Positions 6,702 through 14,785 of a stretch of DNA of 17,729 nucleotides are shown in pieces. The notes beneath the pieces are model-generated. The model worked only from the letters and a program-made list of their open reading frames with translations, did no database searches and had not been told where the DNA came from. The position numbers and the translations under genes were made by a program. The stretch is from JBBRLA01 sp038231615 (lineage in GTDB: Bacteria > Myxococcota_A > Polyangia > Palsa-1104 > JAEUJZ01). Position 1 is the stretch's first letter; the number at the start of each line of letters is the position of its first letter. The stretch spans positions 1 through 17,729 of the forward strand of contig JBBRLA010000097.1 of assembly GCA_038231615.1 (NCBI GenBank). The letters are read 5' to 3'.

Positions 6702-7676
6702 GTGACCCGGAACCGCCCCCTTGCTCCAGCCCTCCTTGCCATTCTGCCGCTCCTCCTTGCCGGGACTGCGGAGGCCGCAGACTCCGCCTGGCTTGACCTG
6801 TGCACCGCCTACGGCACTCCGCACGGGGGCGTCCTGCTGGCCAGGGTCCATCGAGGCGCCCCCTTGCCCCTGCCCACCCAGGGCGAGTCCACCGGCAGGC
6901 GCGTCTTTCAGACCCTGCACGCCCTGGACGCCCACGCCATCCCCGGCGCAGGGGTCGAGGTCTCCGTGGGGGGCCGCACGGTCTCCGCCCATGCAGACGG
7001 CCGCGGCTACGTCCAGGTGGCCCTGCCGCCGGGCCTCCCCGCCCCGTCCGCCCGGGTGGTCCTGCGCCTCGCCGACCCGCGCTATCAGGCCGCGCCCCTT
7101 GCCGCCGACGTCCCGGTCTTCGCCTCCGGCCCCGGCCTCGGGGTGATCTCCGACGTCGACGACACCCTTCTGGACACCGGGGTGATCCACAAGTTCGCCA
7201 TGATCGAACACGCCGCCACCCGGAGTTCCTGGGAGCTTTCGGCCTTCCCCGGCGCCGCCGAGGTCCTCTCGCGGCTCGCCCGGGACCGCCCGCTGCTCTA
7301 CGTCTCCGGCAGCCCGTGGGGTTTCCGCCAGCGCATCACCGACTACTTCGCCCGCACCCACTTCCCCTCGGCGCCGCTGATCCTCAAGCGTTTCTCGTCC
7401 GAGCCATGGACCGATCAGATGGCCTACAAGTGGCCCCACATCATCTCCCTGGTCGATTCCCTGCCCGATCGGCGCTGGATTCTGCTGGGCGACTCCAGCG
7501 AGCAGGACCCCGAGGTCTACTCCCGCCTTTCGCAGGCCCGCCCAGGCCAGGTGGCGGCGACCTACATCCACCTGGTGACCGCCGAGCTGCCCGAGGCGCC
7601 GCGCTTCCGCGGCATGGTGGTCTTTCGCGACTTCGCCGAGGTCGCGGCGGACGTCGCCGGGCGCAGGTTCGAGTGA
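6702..7676 (+). CDS. Exported App1/DUF2183-family phosphatidate phosphatase-like protein
   Basis: The 324-residue product starts at GTG, seven bases after AGAGG. Residues 1-25 are a typical Sec signal peptide ending AEA, so the protein should be periplasmic. Residues about 28-140 form a beta-rich N-domain. The catalytic domain is HAD-like. SDVDDTLLDTGV (about 151-162) gives the DxDxT nucleophile and acid, SGSPWGF (about 202-208) the second motif, and LLGDSSEQDPEVY (about 261-273) the third, metal-binding motif. These are the signatures of the App1/DUF2183 phosphatase group, related to lipin/LNS2 domains, whose yeast member removes phosphate from phosphatidic acid. A lipid substrate is family inference. 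The TGA overlaps the ATG of the kinase gene in TGATG, so the two are translationally coupled and probably act together. Transcription likely starts at the extended -10 promoter just upstream. Confidence 0.88.
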   Translation: MTRNRPLAPALLAILPLLLAGTAEAADSAWLDLCTAYGTPHGGVLLARVHRGAPLPLPTQGESTGRRVFQTLHALDAHAIPGAGVEVSVGGRTVSAHADGRGYVQVALPPGLPAPSARVVLRLADPRYQAAPLAADVPVFASGPGLGVISDVDDTLLDTGVIHKFAMIEHAATRSSWELSAFPGAAEVLSRLARDRPLLYVSGSPWGFRQRITDYFARTHFPSAPLILKRFSSEPWTDQMAYKWPHIISLVDSLPDRRWILLGDSSEQDPEVYSRLSQARPGQVAATYIHLVTAELPEAPRFRGMVVFRDFAEVAADVAGRRFE

Positions 7677-9658
7677 TGGCCCAAAGGAAAGCGGCGGACC
7701 CCGCGCTGGCGGACACCGGGCCCGACGGGCGTGACACCCTGAGAGACGGACAAAAGACCGTGCCCGCGCAGGTGGACGCCGGGTCCCCGGACACCGCCCT
7801 TTCCAACGCCAGCTTCTCGGCCCGCTACGATCGGCGCCAGCTCCTGGGACAGGGCGGCATGGGGGAGGTCCACCTGTGCCAGGACCGCCTCATCGGGCGC
7901 GACGTGGCGATGAAGGTGATCCGGGACGGGCAGGGGGAATCGGCCCTGGCCCGACAGCGCTTCGTCCGCGAGGCCCGGGTGCAGGGACAACTGGAACACC
8001 CGGCGGTGGTGCCGGTCTACGACCTGGGGGTGACGCCGACTGGAGAAGCCTACTTCACCATGAAGCGCATCCGCGGGACCAGCCTGGAGGGCATCCTGTA
8101 CCGGCTGCGGCAGGGCGATGAGGAGGCCGTCCGGCGCTTTTCCCGGCGGCGGCTTTTGACCGCCTTCAGCAACGTGTGCCTGTCCATCGACTTCGCCCAC
8201 CAGCACGGCGTCCTGCACCGCGACCTGAAGCCGGCCAACGTGATGCTCGGCGACTTCGGCGAGGTCTACGTCCTGGACTGGGGCCTGGCCAAGGTCTCCG
8301 GCGCCCCCGAGGTGACACCCGAGGCGACAACTGGCGTGCCGGCGGGGAGGGCGGCGACGGGAATCGACCTGCCCGAGTCCTCGTCCCACACCATCGACGG
8401 CGAGATGATGGGCACCCCGGGTTACATGGCCCCGGAGCAGGTCCGCGGCGACCTCAGCTCGGTGACCGCCCGGGCGGACGTCTACGCTCTGGGGGTGATC
8501 CTTTTCGAGATCCTGACGCTGGAGCCGCTGCACGCAGGCGACCGGGTGGCCACGGTGCTCTTCTCGACCCTGAATGGGCTGGACGCCCGAGCTTCGCTGC
8601 GGCGCTCGGATCTGGAGATCGCCCCCGAACTGGACGCCATCTGCATGAAGGCGGCATCCCTGGACCCGGCGGATCGCTACGCCTCGGCCCGGGAGATCCA
8701 CGAGGCGGTGGAGCGGTTCCTTGACGGGGACCGCGACCTGATGCGGCGGCGCGAGCTGGCCAATGGGCACGCCGCCGCCGCGGCCGAGGTGGCGGAGCAG
8801 GCGTTCTCCGGCGGGGCCGGGGCCGAGGCGGCACGCACTCTGGCGATGCGCGAGGTCGGACAGGCCCTGGCGCTCTCGCCTTCGCACCCCGACGCCACCC
8901 GCACCCTGATGCGCCTTTTGACCGAGCCCCCCAGGGAGATCCCCGAGGAGGCGCGGGCCGAGATCGAGGCCTCCGCCGCACAGGCCCTGCGCTTCACCAA
9001 CTTCGCTTCCGCCGTGGCCTACGGATCGTGGTTCCTCTTCGCCTTGCCGCTGGTCTTGTGGATGGGGGTGTGGAACTGGACCAGCTTCCTTCTGTGCTGG
9101 GCCTTCATCGCCGTGGCCGGGGTGCTCAACGCCGTGGGCGCCCGCCGCCCGAGCCGGACGCTGACCCTGTGCACGCTGGGCATCAACGTCCTTCTGGCCC
9201 TGGTCGCCAGCCGCATGTTCGGGCCCTTCATCTTCCTGCCCGGGGTGGTGATGCTAACCGGCCTGGGCTACGCCCTGCACAACGATCGGGGCGTCCGCAT
9301 CGGGGCCCTGGTAGCGAACTGCCTATCCCTGGTGGTCCCGGCGGCGCTGGAGTGGGCCGGGGTCTTCCCCGCGTCCTACCTGTTCCAGGATGGCAGGATG
9401 ATCGTCACGCCGCAAATGCACGGCCTGACCTTCCTGCCGGCCATCGTGTTTTTATGCGGCGGCAGCGTGGCCCTGGTGTTCACCTCGCTGATCTTCGTCG
9501 GGCGCATCCGCGAGGCGCTGATCCGGGCCGAGCGTCGCGTGTACCTGTACACCTGGCAACTGCGCAAGCTGGTGCCCGACGAGGTGCAAGGGGCGGCGCC
9601 TCCCCCGCCTCCGCTCCCATCGCTGCGGGTTACCCGGGGGTTGCGTCGCGGCGCCTGA
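7676..9658 (+). CDS. Membrane-anchored Ser/Thr protein kinase with six-helix C-terminal domain
   Basis: The ATG shares one base with the stop of the preceding gene and gives 660 residues. The cytoplasmic PknB-type kinase domain spans about 52-350. It has glycine loop GQGGMGEV (about 58-65), Lys80 in VAMKVI, HRDLKPAN with catalytic Asp183, DWGLAK with Asp201 for magnesium (Trp replaces Phe, common in myxobacterial and planctomycete kinases), and GTPGYMAPEQ (APE at 252-254). All catalytic residues are present, so it should be active. Residues about 350-435 are an Ala/Glu-rich helical linker with LALSPSHPDATRTLMRLL, resembling a TPR. Residues about 440-607 hold about six hydrophobic helices, ending in a basic segment. 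No PASTA or other known extracellular sensor is present, so the signal may be sensed in the membrane. The open frame continuing upstream to 6800 is a GC-driven shadow inside the phosphatase gene. Confidence 0.93.
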   Translation: MAQRKAADPALADTGPDGRDTLRDGQKTVPAQVDAGSPDTALSNASFSARYDRRQLLGQGGMGEVHLCQDRLIGRDVAMKVIRDGQGESALARQRFVREARVQGQLEHPAVVPVYDLGVTPTGEAYFTMKRIRGTSLEGILYRLRQGDEEAVRRFSRRRLLTAFSNVCLSIDFAHQHGVLHRDLKPANVMLGDFGEVYVLDWGLAKVSGAPEVTPEATTGVPAGRAATGIDLPESSSHTIDGEMMGTPGYMAPEQVRGDLSSVTARADVYALGVILFEILTLEPLHAGDRVATVLFSTLNGLDARASLRRSDLEIAPELDAICMKAASLDPADRYASAREIHEAVERFLDGDRDLMRRRELANGHAAAAAEVAEQAFSGGAGAEAARTLAMREVGQALALSPSHPDATRTLMRLLTEPPREIPEEARAEIEASAAQALRFTNFASAVAYGSWFLFALPLVLWMGVWNWTSFLLCWAFIAVAGVLNAVGARRPSRTLTLCTLGINVLLALVASRMFGPFIFLPGVVMLTGLGYALHNDRGVRIGALVANCLSLVVPAALEWAGVFPASYLFQDGRMIVTPQMHGLTFLPAIVFLCGGSVALVFTSLIFVGRIREALIRAERRVYLYTWQLRKLVPDEVQGAAPPPPPLPSLRVTRGLRRGA

Positions 9659-10088
9659 ACATGCCGATGCCGATCATCGTCATCACCACCTGGCCGTGCT
9701 GGTTCAAGAGGTGGTTGCGCAGCTTGACCACCCCGCGGTCGGACTTGCTGCGGGAGGGAGTGGTCTCGATGACCTCGGTGCGCAGGGTCAGGGTATCGCC
9801 GGGGCGCACCGGCAGGAGCCAGCGGAGTTCGTCGGCCCCGGGCGAGCCCATGCTGCCGGAGTCCCCCTGGGCGAGCATGCGGTCCACCAGCATGCGCATG
9901 GCCAGGGCGCTCACATGCCAGCCGCTGGCGATGAGCCCGCCGTAGATCGACTGCCGGGCCAGTTCCTCATCCAGGTGAAAGGGCTGCGGATCGAACTGCC
10001 TGGCGAACTCGACGATCTCTTCCCGGGTCACCGTGCGGCGGCCGAACTCATGCACGTCGCCGATGTGAAAGTCTTCAAAGCGGGTCAT
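9630..10088 (-). CDS. MaoC-like (R)-specific enoyl-acyl hydratase/dehydratase
   Basis: This 152-residue protein has the single hot-dog fold of MaoC-like enzymes, which add water to or remove it from acyl thioesters. The hydratase motif is clear: FARQFDPQPFHLDEE gives the catalytic Asp33 and His38, and YGGLIASGWHVSALAMRML forms the conserved helix after it. LRWLLPVRPGDTLTLRTEV is also typical. The length fits the family (140-160). Its last nine codons overlap the last ten codons of the kinase gene on the opposite strand by 29 bases. It diverges from a dehydrogenase across only 47 bases. A hydratase beside an SDR suggests a fatty-acyl or polyketide-like side pathway, but the SDR is closer to retinol-type reductases than to FabG, so a shared pathway is only possible. 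Confidence 0.9.
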   Translation of the reverse strand: MTRFEDFHIGDVHEFGRRTVTREEIVEFARQFDPQPFHLDEELARQSIYGGLIASGWHVSALAMRMLVDRMLAQGDSGSMGSPGADELRWLLPVRPGDTLTLRTEVIETTPSRSKSDRGVVKLRNHLLNQHGQVVMTMIGIGMFRRRDATPG

Positions 10089-10135
10089 CGTGGGAGCAAA
10101 ATACCATCATTCAACCCGAGAAAGAGTGAATCCAG

Positions 10136-10993
10136 ATGAGCGACACGCAGGACATGAACGGCAAGGTATGCCTGATCACCGGCGCCACCCAGGGCATCGG
10201 CAAGGCCGCGGCGATCGAGATCGGCCGGCGCGGTCCCATACTGGTGGTGGTCGGCAGAGACGAAGGGCGACTGGCACAGGTGGTGAAGGAGATAAAGGAC
10301 CAAAGCGGCAACGACAAGGTCGAGTCCCTGCTGGCGGATCTGTCTTCCCAGGCCTCGATCCGGCAATTGGCGGCCCAATTCCTGGCCCGGCACGACCGCC
10401 TGCATGTGCTGGTGAACAATGCCGGCGGGGTCTTCATGGAGCGCAAGCTCACCGTTGATGGGTTCGAGACCACGTGGGCGGTGAACCACCTGGGCTATTT
10501 TCTTCTGACGGAGCTTTTGCTGCCCGTGCTGAAAGCCAGCGCCCCCGCGCGGATCGTCAACGTCGCCTCCGGCGCACACAAGGGTGCCCGGATCAACTTC
10601 GACGACTTGCAGGGCGAGCGCGGCTTCTCCGGTTTCCGCATGTACGGCCAGTCCAAGCTGGCCAACATCCTCTTCACTTTTGAACTGTCCCGGCGACTCG
10701 CAGGGACCGGCGTCACCGCCAACTGTCTGCACCCGGGGGTGGTGTCCACCGGGTTTGGGAAGAACAACACCGGAATGCTAAAAACCCTGCTCTCCGTCTT
10801 CGGCTTCCTGCTCCTGTCTCCCGAGAAGGGCGCGCGCACCACGGTGTACCTGGCGACCTCGAAGGAAGTGGACGGAGTGACGGGCAAGTATTTTGACAAG
10901 TGCCAGCCGGTCCCCTCCAGCCCACAGTCGGTCGACCTGGAGGTGGCCCGGCGGCTGTGGGAAGTCAGCGAGGGGATGACCCGCCCGAAATGA
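10136..10993 (+). CDS. Short-chain dehydrogenase/reductase, retinol dehydrogenase-like
   Basis: The 285-residue protein is a classical SDR using NAD(P)H. TGATQGIG (15-22) binds the cofactor, NNAG (94-97) stabilises the sheet, and Ser145 in NVASGAH with Tyr170 and Lys174 in YGQSK form the catalytic set. GFETTWAVNHLGYFLLTELL and LHPGVVSTGFGK are typical of the retinol/WW-domain-oxidoreductase-like subgroup, which acts on lipophilic alcohols, aldehydes or ketones. The real substrate cannot be read from the sequence. The start is the first ATG after a weak GA-rich leader; ATG at 10154 is a possible alternative, as the Rossmann strand begins after it. It ends 41 bases before the convergent phosphoesterase gene. 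Confidence 0.92.
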   Translation: MSDTQDMNGKVCLITGATQGIGKAAAIEIGRRGPILVVVGRDEGRLAQVVKEIKDQSGNDKVESLLADLSSQASIRQLAAQFLARHDRLHVLVNNAGGVFMERKLTVDGFETTWAVNHLGYFLLTELLLPVLKASAPARIVNVASGAHKGARINFDDLQGERGFSGFRMYGQSKLANILFTFELSRRLAGTGVTANCLHPGVVSTGFGKNNTGMLKTLLSVFGFLLLSPEKGARTTVYLATSKEVDGVTGKYFDKCQPVPSSPQSVDLEVARRLWEVSEGMTRPK

Positions 10994-11034
10994 GCGTGCC
11001 CGGGAGCGGGAAAGATCGGTCGCCGGGACCCGCG

Positions 11035-12465
11035 CTACGGGTTTTGGGTGAAGTCGAACGCCGGGCTCAGGTCCGCCGCCGTGGCGTCCGGCCCGCCCAG
11101 GTTGCCGAGCTGGAACCGCTTCTCGATGAACGCCAGGATCGACAGGGTGTCGTAAGGCGTGTGGTCGATGTATTTCTTCTTGGCGTAGGGCGACACAATC
11201 AAGGTCGGCACCCGCGACCCCGGGCCCCACTTGTCGCGTTTCGGCGGGGACGCGTGATCCCAGAAGCCGCCGTTTTCATCGTAGGTGATGATGATCGCCG
11301 TGTCGTTCCAGCTGGCCACGCCCTTGATCGCGCCGATCAGGTCCATCACGTGCTTCTCCCCGGTTACCACGTCCGCGTAGCCTGGGTGCTCATTGTTCGC
11401 GCCGATCGGCTTGATGAACGACACCGCCGGCAGCTTGCCCGACGAGAGGGCGGTCATGAAGTCGCCCTCGTCCTTCAGGTGGTCCGCCTTGGCTTGCGTC
11501 CCGTCCTTGTACGTGGCGAAGTAGGCGAAGGGCTGGTGATGGAACTGGAAGTTCACGTCGGCCTTCCCCGCCACTGCGTCGTTCCACCCGCCGGCGTACC
11601 AGGCCCAGCTCACTCCCTTGTCCGATAGCAGGTCGCCGATGGTCTTCAGCGTTTGCTGGGGCACCAGGCGCTCCATGGGCACGGTCGCCGGGTGCGGCGT
11701 GTTCACGGTGAATGCCGTGTTGATGGCGAAGCCCTCCGGGGACACCGCCCCGTCCTTGACCAGGTTCCCCTGTTCATCGAGCTTTGCCACGATGGCGGCC
11801 GGGGCGTTGGGGAAGGTCGGCGAGGCGGCGGCGACCAGCCAGATGTGGTTCAAGAAAGAGCCCCCGAACGCCGCGTGGAAGAAGTGATCGCACAGTGTGT
11901 AGTCCCCGGCGATCTGGGCCAGCGGCAGACCCGCCGTGTGGTAGTACCCCATTGCCAGCCCCCGGGCATCGCTGACCGCGGCGAAGCGGTCCATCTTGCC
12001 GCCGTCGATCTGCGCCTGCTCCTGGTAGAAGCGATGCACCAAGTCCGGGATCTGCTGATTTGCCGGCACGTACTTTTCGATGTTGAAAGGCGCGTTGGCC
12101 AGGTCCGTCGGGAAGCGCGGGTCCGGCACCGCGGGGGTCTTGTTCGTGTCTATCGGCTGCGGCAGCTTGTCGTAAACCTTGCCCGATGTGTCGGTCTGTT
12201 GCCCCGCGTTCTGCGCCGCCGCCAGCCCCTCCGCGCCGATGAACTCGCCATACAGGTTGTCGAAGCTGTGGTTCTCCAGATAGATGACCACGATGTGGTT
12301 CAGCCGCGTGACATCCTGGGGCGGCGACTGGGTCATGTCCGGGCTCGTGCCCATCATCGTGTCTCCACCGCAGCCCGCGGATGTGACGGAGAGCACGGGA
12401 AGTGCGGCGGCCAGGGCCAGGGCCCAGAAAGGGTGTGTACTGAGGCGTGAATCAATACCAGACAT
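11035..12465 (-). CDS. Phosphoesterase-family lipoprotein (acid phosphatase / phospholipase C-like)
   Basis: The 476-residue product begins at ATG after GGAGGAAC. Residues 1-32 are a lipoprotein signal ending SAGC (Cys32). The mature part matches the PF04185-type phosphoesterases, which include bacterial phospholipases C and AcpA-like acid phosphatases. It has HIVVIYLENHSFDNLYG (57-73) with metal-binding Glu64/Asn65, FGGSFLNHIW (about 200-209) where Ser is the likely nucleophile, ITYDENGGFWDHASPP (about 390-405) with Asp/Glu metal ligands, and GPGSRVPTLIVSPYAKK. It should act on phosphomonoesters or phospholipid head groups at the cell surface; which one is open. The tail lacks the C-terminal beta domains of haemolytic phospholipase C, and its length fits the smaller phosphatase branch. 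It diverges from ppk across 133 bases, consistent with shared phosphate control, but I see no convincing Pho box. Confidence 0.9.
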   Translation of the reverse strand: MSGIDSRLSTHPFWALALAAALPVLSVTSAGCGGDTMMGTSPDMTQSPPQDVTRLNHIVVIYLENHSFDNLYGEFIGAEGLAAAQNAGQQTDTSGKVYDKLPQPIDTNKTPAVPDPRFPTDLANAPFNIEKYVPANQQIPDLVHRFYQEQAQIDGGKMDRFAAVSDARGLAMGYYHTAGLPLAQIAGDYTLCDHFFHAAFGGSFLNHIWLVAAASPTFPNAPAAIVAKLDEQGNLVKDGAVSPEGFAINTAFTVNTPHPATVPMERLVPQQTLKTIGDLLSDKGVSWAWYAGGWNDAVAGKADVNFQFHHQPFAYFATYKDGTQAKADHLKDEGDFMTALSSGKLPAVSFIKPIGANNEHPGYADVVTGEKHVMDLIGAIKGVASWNDTAIIITYDENGGFWDHASPPKRDKWGPGSRVPTLIVSPYAKKKYIDHTPYDTLSILAFIEKRFQLGNLGGPDATAADLSPAFDFTQNP

Positions 12466-12598
12466 GGGTGTTCCTCCGTTTCCCCGTAAAGGTAGGCCGG
12501 TATCTTAGGCGCTTCGTCAAAGGGATGGGGCGGGAAAGCAAATTTTCTGTGGACCCGCGGGCTGAGGTAAAGTGGAGGTTCAGGAGACCTAGCCGCCC

Positions 12599-14779
12599 AT
12601 GGCCGCCCCCCAGAGACGCTACTTCGATCGTGAGCTGAGCTGGCTCGAATTCAACCTGCGCGTGCTGGAGGAGGCGATGGACGAGTCGCATCCCCTGCTG
12701 GAGCGGGTGAAGTTCCAGGGCATCTTCCACAGCAACCTCGACGAGTTCTTCATGAACCGCGTGGCCCGCCTGAAGGAACAGGTCGAATCCGGCGTCGCCC
12801 CGCCGAACCCGGATGGCCTGACCGCCCGCGAGCAGATCGCCGTCATCCGCCGCCGCGTCACCGAGCTGTCCCAGGCCGCCCGTCGCCACCTTTATGATGA
12901 ACTGCTGCGCAAGCTGACCGCCGCCGGCATCCGCCTGTACAACTGGTCCGAGCTGGACGCGATGCAGCGGGCGGTGCTTACCGGCTACTTCCACACCACC
13001 GTCTTCCCCGTGCTCACGCCCCTGGCGGTGGACCCGGGCCACCCCTTCCCGCACATCTCGAACATGAGCATCAACCTGGCGGTCAGCATCCGCGACCGCG
13101 ATGGCAACGAGCGATTCGCCCGGGTGAAGATCCCGCACCTTTTGCCCCGCCTGGTCCCGGTCCCGATCAAACCCCCGCGTTCCGACACGGCGAGCGGCGG
13201 CCCCGCAACCTCGGGCACAGGCGACCCGCCCGGGGTGACCCGGCACTACGGCTTCGTGTGGCTGGAGCAGCTTGTCGCCGCTCATTTGCATTCTCTGTTC
13301 CGGGGCATGGAGGTCCTGAACAGCTACCCCTTCCGCGTGCTCCGCGACGCCGACCTGGACATCCGGCAGGACAAGGACACCGACCTTTTGGAGACCATCG
13401 AGGAAAGCCTGTCCCAACGGCGCTTCGGCATCGTGACGCAGCTCATCCTTCAGCAGGACGCCCCGCGGGACATCCAGGCGCTGCTCATCCAGAACCTGGA
13501 GATCGAGGAAGGGGACATGTATCTGGTCGAGGGCACCCTGGGGCTGGCCGACCTGATGGCGCTTTACGATCTGGACCTGCCGGACCTGAAGGACCCGCCC
13601 TTTCGCCCCAAAATCCCGCCCAGCCTGCGGGCTGGCGCCGACATCTTCGCGGCCATCCGGGCCCACGACATCATCTTGCACCATCCCTACGACAGCTTCA
13701 ACCCGGTCATCGAGTTCCTCATGGCCGCCACCGCCGATCCCGCGGTCCTGGCAATCAAGCAGACCGTTTACCGGGTGGGGAAGAATTCACCCATCGTCGG
13801 GGCGCTGACCGAGGCCGGCGAAGAGGGCAAGCAGGTCGCGGTGATGGTCGAACTGAAGGCCCGCTTCGACGAGGAGAACAACATCGTCTGGGCCCGGCAG
13901 CTTGAAGATGCCGGGGTGCACGTGGTCTACGGGGACCTGAACTTGAAGACCCACTGCAAGGTCCTTCTGGTGGTCCGCAAGGAACCCGACGGCATCCGTC
14001 GCTATGTCCACATCAGCACCGGCAACTACAACGCCCGGACCGCCCGCACCTACACCGATCTGGGGCTCTTCACCTGCGACTCCCGGCTGGCCGAGGACGT
14101 CTCGGGGCTCTTCAATTTCCTTACCGGCTACAGCATCAACAGCGGGTACCACAGGCTGCTGGTCTCCCCCGGCGGCATCCGCGAGGGGCTGACCGAGCGC
14201 ATCGAGCGCGAAATAGAGCACCACAAGGCGGGCCGCGGCGGCTACATCGTCATCAAGATGAATTCCCTGACCGATTTCCGGGCGGTGGACGTGCTTTACC
14301 GCGCGAGCCAGGCCGGGGTGAAGATCGACCTCATCATCCGGGCGAGCTGCATTCTGGTGCCCGGGGTCCCCGGCCTCAGCGAGAATGTCCGCGTCATCAG
14401 CGTCGTCGGCCGCTTCCTGGAACACTCGCGCATTTTTTACTTCCAGAACGGTGGCCCGGGGAGCGACAAGGAGGAGGTCTGGCTGGGCAGCCCGGACCTC
14501 ATGCAGCGCAACCTCGACCGGCGGGTAGAGACCCTCTTTCCCATCGAGGACCCGCGCCTGAAAAGCTGGGTCATCCGCGACGTACTGATGCCCTACCTGC
14601 GCGACCGGTGCAAGACCCGGCTGCTGCTCCCCGACGGCACCTACCAGCGCCTGCGGCCTTCCCTGGGGCCGGAGGAGCCGTCGTTCAACGTGCAGGAATG
14701 GTTCCTGCGCCACGGCGAGGTCCCCCCACCCGGGCCGCCTGACCCCCACGGGGACGCTGGCACCCTGGTGGGGGACTGA
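12599..14779 (+). CDS. ppk: Polyphosphate kinase 1
   Basis: PPK1 reversibly moves the terminal phosphate of ATP to a polyphosphate chain. The 726-residue protein starts RYFDRELSWLEFNLRVLEEA and has FHSNLDEFFMNRVARLKEQ in the N-domain, HPFPHISNMSINLAV in the head domain, AIKQTVYRVGKNSPI in the first catalytic domain, and LKTHCKVLL with His452 as the autophosphorylated residue. FLEHSRIFYF gives the second essential histidine, His609. The distance of 157 residues equals that between His435 and His592 of the E. coli enzyme, which supports the alignment. An extra Ser/Gly/Pro/Thr-rich loop at about 188-212 and a 25-residue Gly/Pro tail explain the length above the usual 690. AGGAGA lies 11 bases before the ATG, rather far. 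No ppx follows; the next gene is convergent with a six-base gap. Confidence 0.97.
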   Translation: MAAPQRRYFDRELSWLEFNLRVLEEAMDESHPLLERVKFQGIFHSNLDEFFMNRVARLKEQVESGVAPPNPDGLTAREQIAVIRRRVTELSQAARRHLYDELLRKLTAAGIRLYNWSELDAMQRAVLTGYFHTTVFPVLTPLAVDPGHPFPHISNMSINLAVSIRDRDGNERFARVKIPHLLPRLVPVPIKPPRSDTASGGPATSGTGDPPGVTRHYGFVWLEQLVAAHLHSLFRGMEVLNSYPFRVLRDADLDIRQDKDTDLLETIEESLSQRRFGIVTQLILQQDAPRDIQALLIQNLEIEEGDMYLVEGTLGLADLMALYDLDLPDLKDPPFRPKIPPSLRAGADIFAAIRAHDIILHHPYDSFNPVIEFLMAATADPAVLAIKQTVYRVGKNSPIVGALTEAGEEGKQVAVMVELKARFDEENNIVWARQLEDAGVHVVYGDLNLKTHCKVLLVVRKEPDGIRRYVHISTGNYNARTARTYTDLGLFTCDSRLAEDVSGLFNFLTGYSINSGYHRLLVSPGGIREGLTERIEREIEHHKAGRGGYIVIKMNSLTDFRAVDVLYRASQAGVKIDLIIRASCILVPGVPGLSENVRVISVVGRFLEHSRIFYFQNGGPGSDKEEVWLGSPDLMQRNLDRRVETLFPIEDPRLKSWVIRDVLMPYLRDRCKTRLLLPDGTYQRLRPSLGPEEPSFNVQEWFLRHGEVPPPGPPDPHGDAGTLVGD

Positions 14780-14785
14780 TGGGCG

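Noticed and set aside
6800..7675. Open plus-strand frame ahead of the kinase, giving a 952-residue reading
   Set aside because: It lies inside the phosphatase gene in another frame and translates into Arg/Pro/Gly-rich shadow sequence; the kinase starts at 7676.
7562..8887. 441-codon minus-strand frame antisense to the kinase
   Set aside because: GC-driven shadow frame; the sense strand has all kinase motifs and the antisense product has no recognisable domain.
12452..13684. 410-codon minus-strand frame antisense to ppk, and a similar one at 13787-14749
   Set aside because: Both are mirror frames of a clear ppk gene with His/Asp/Val-rich shadow composition and no start signals.
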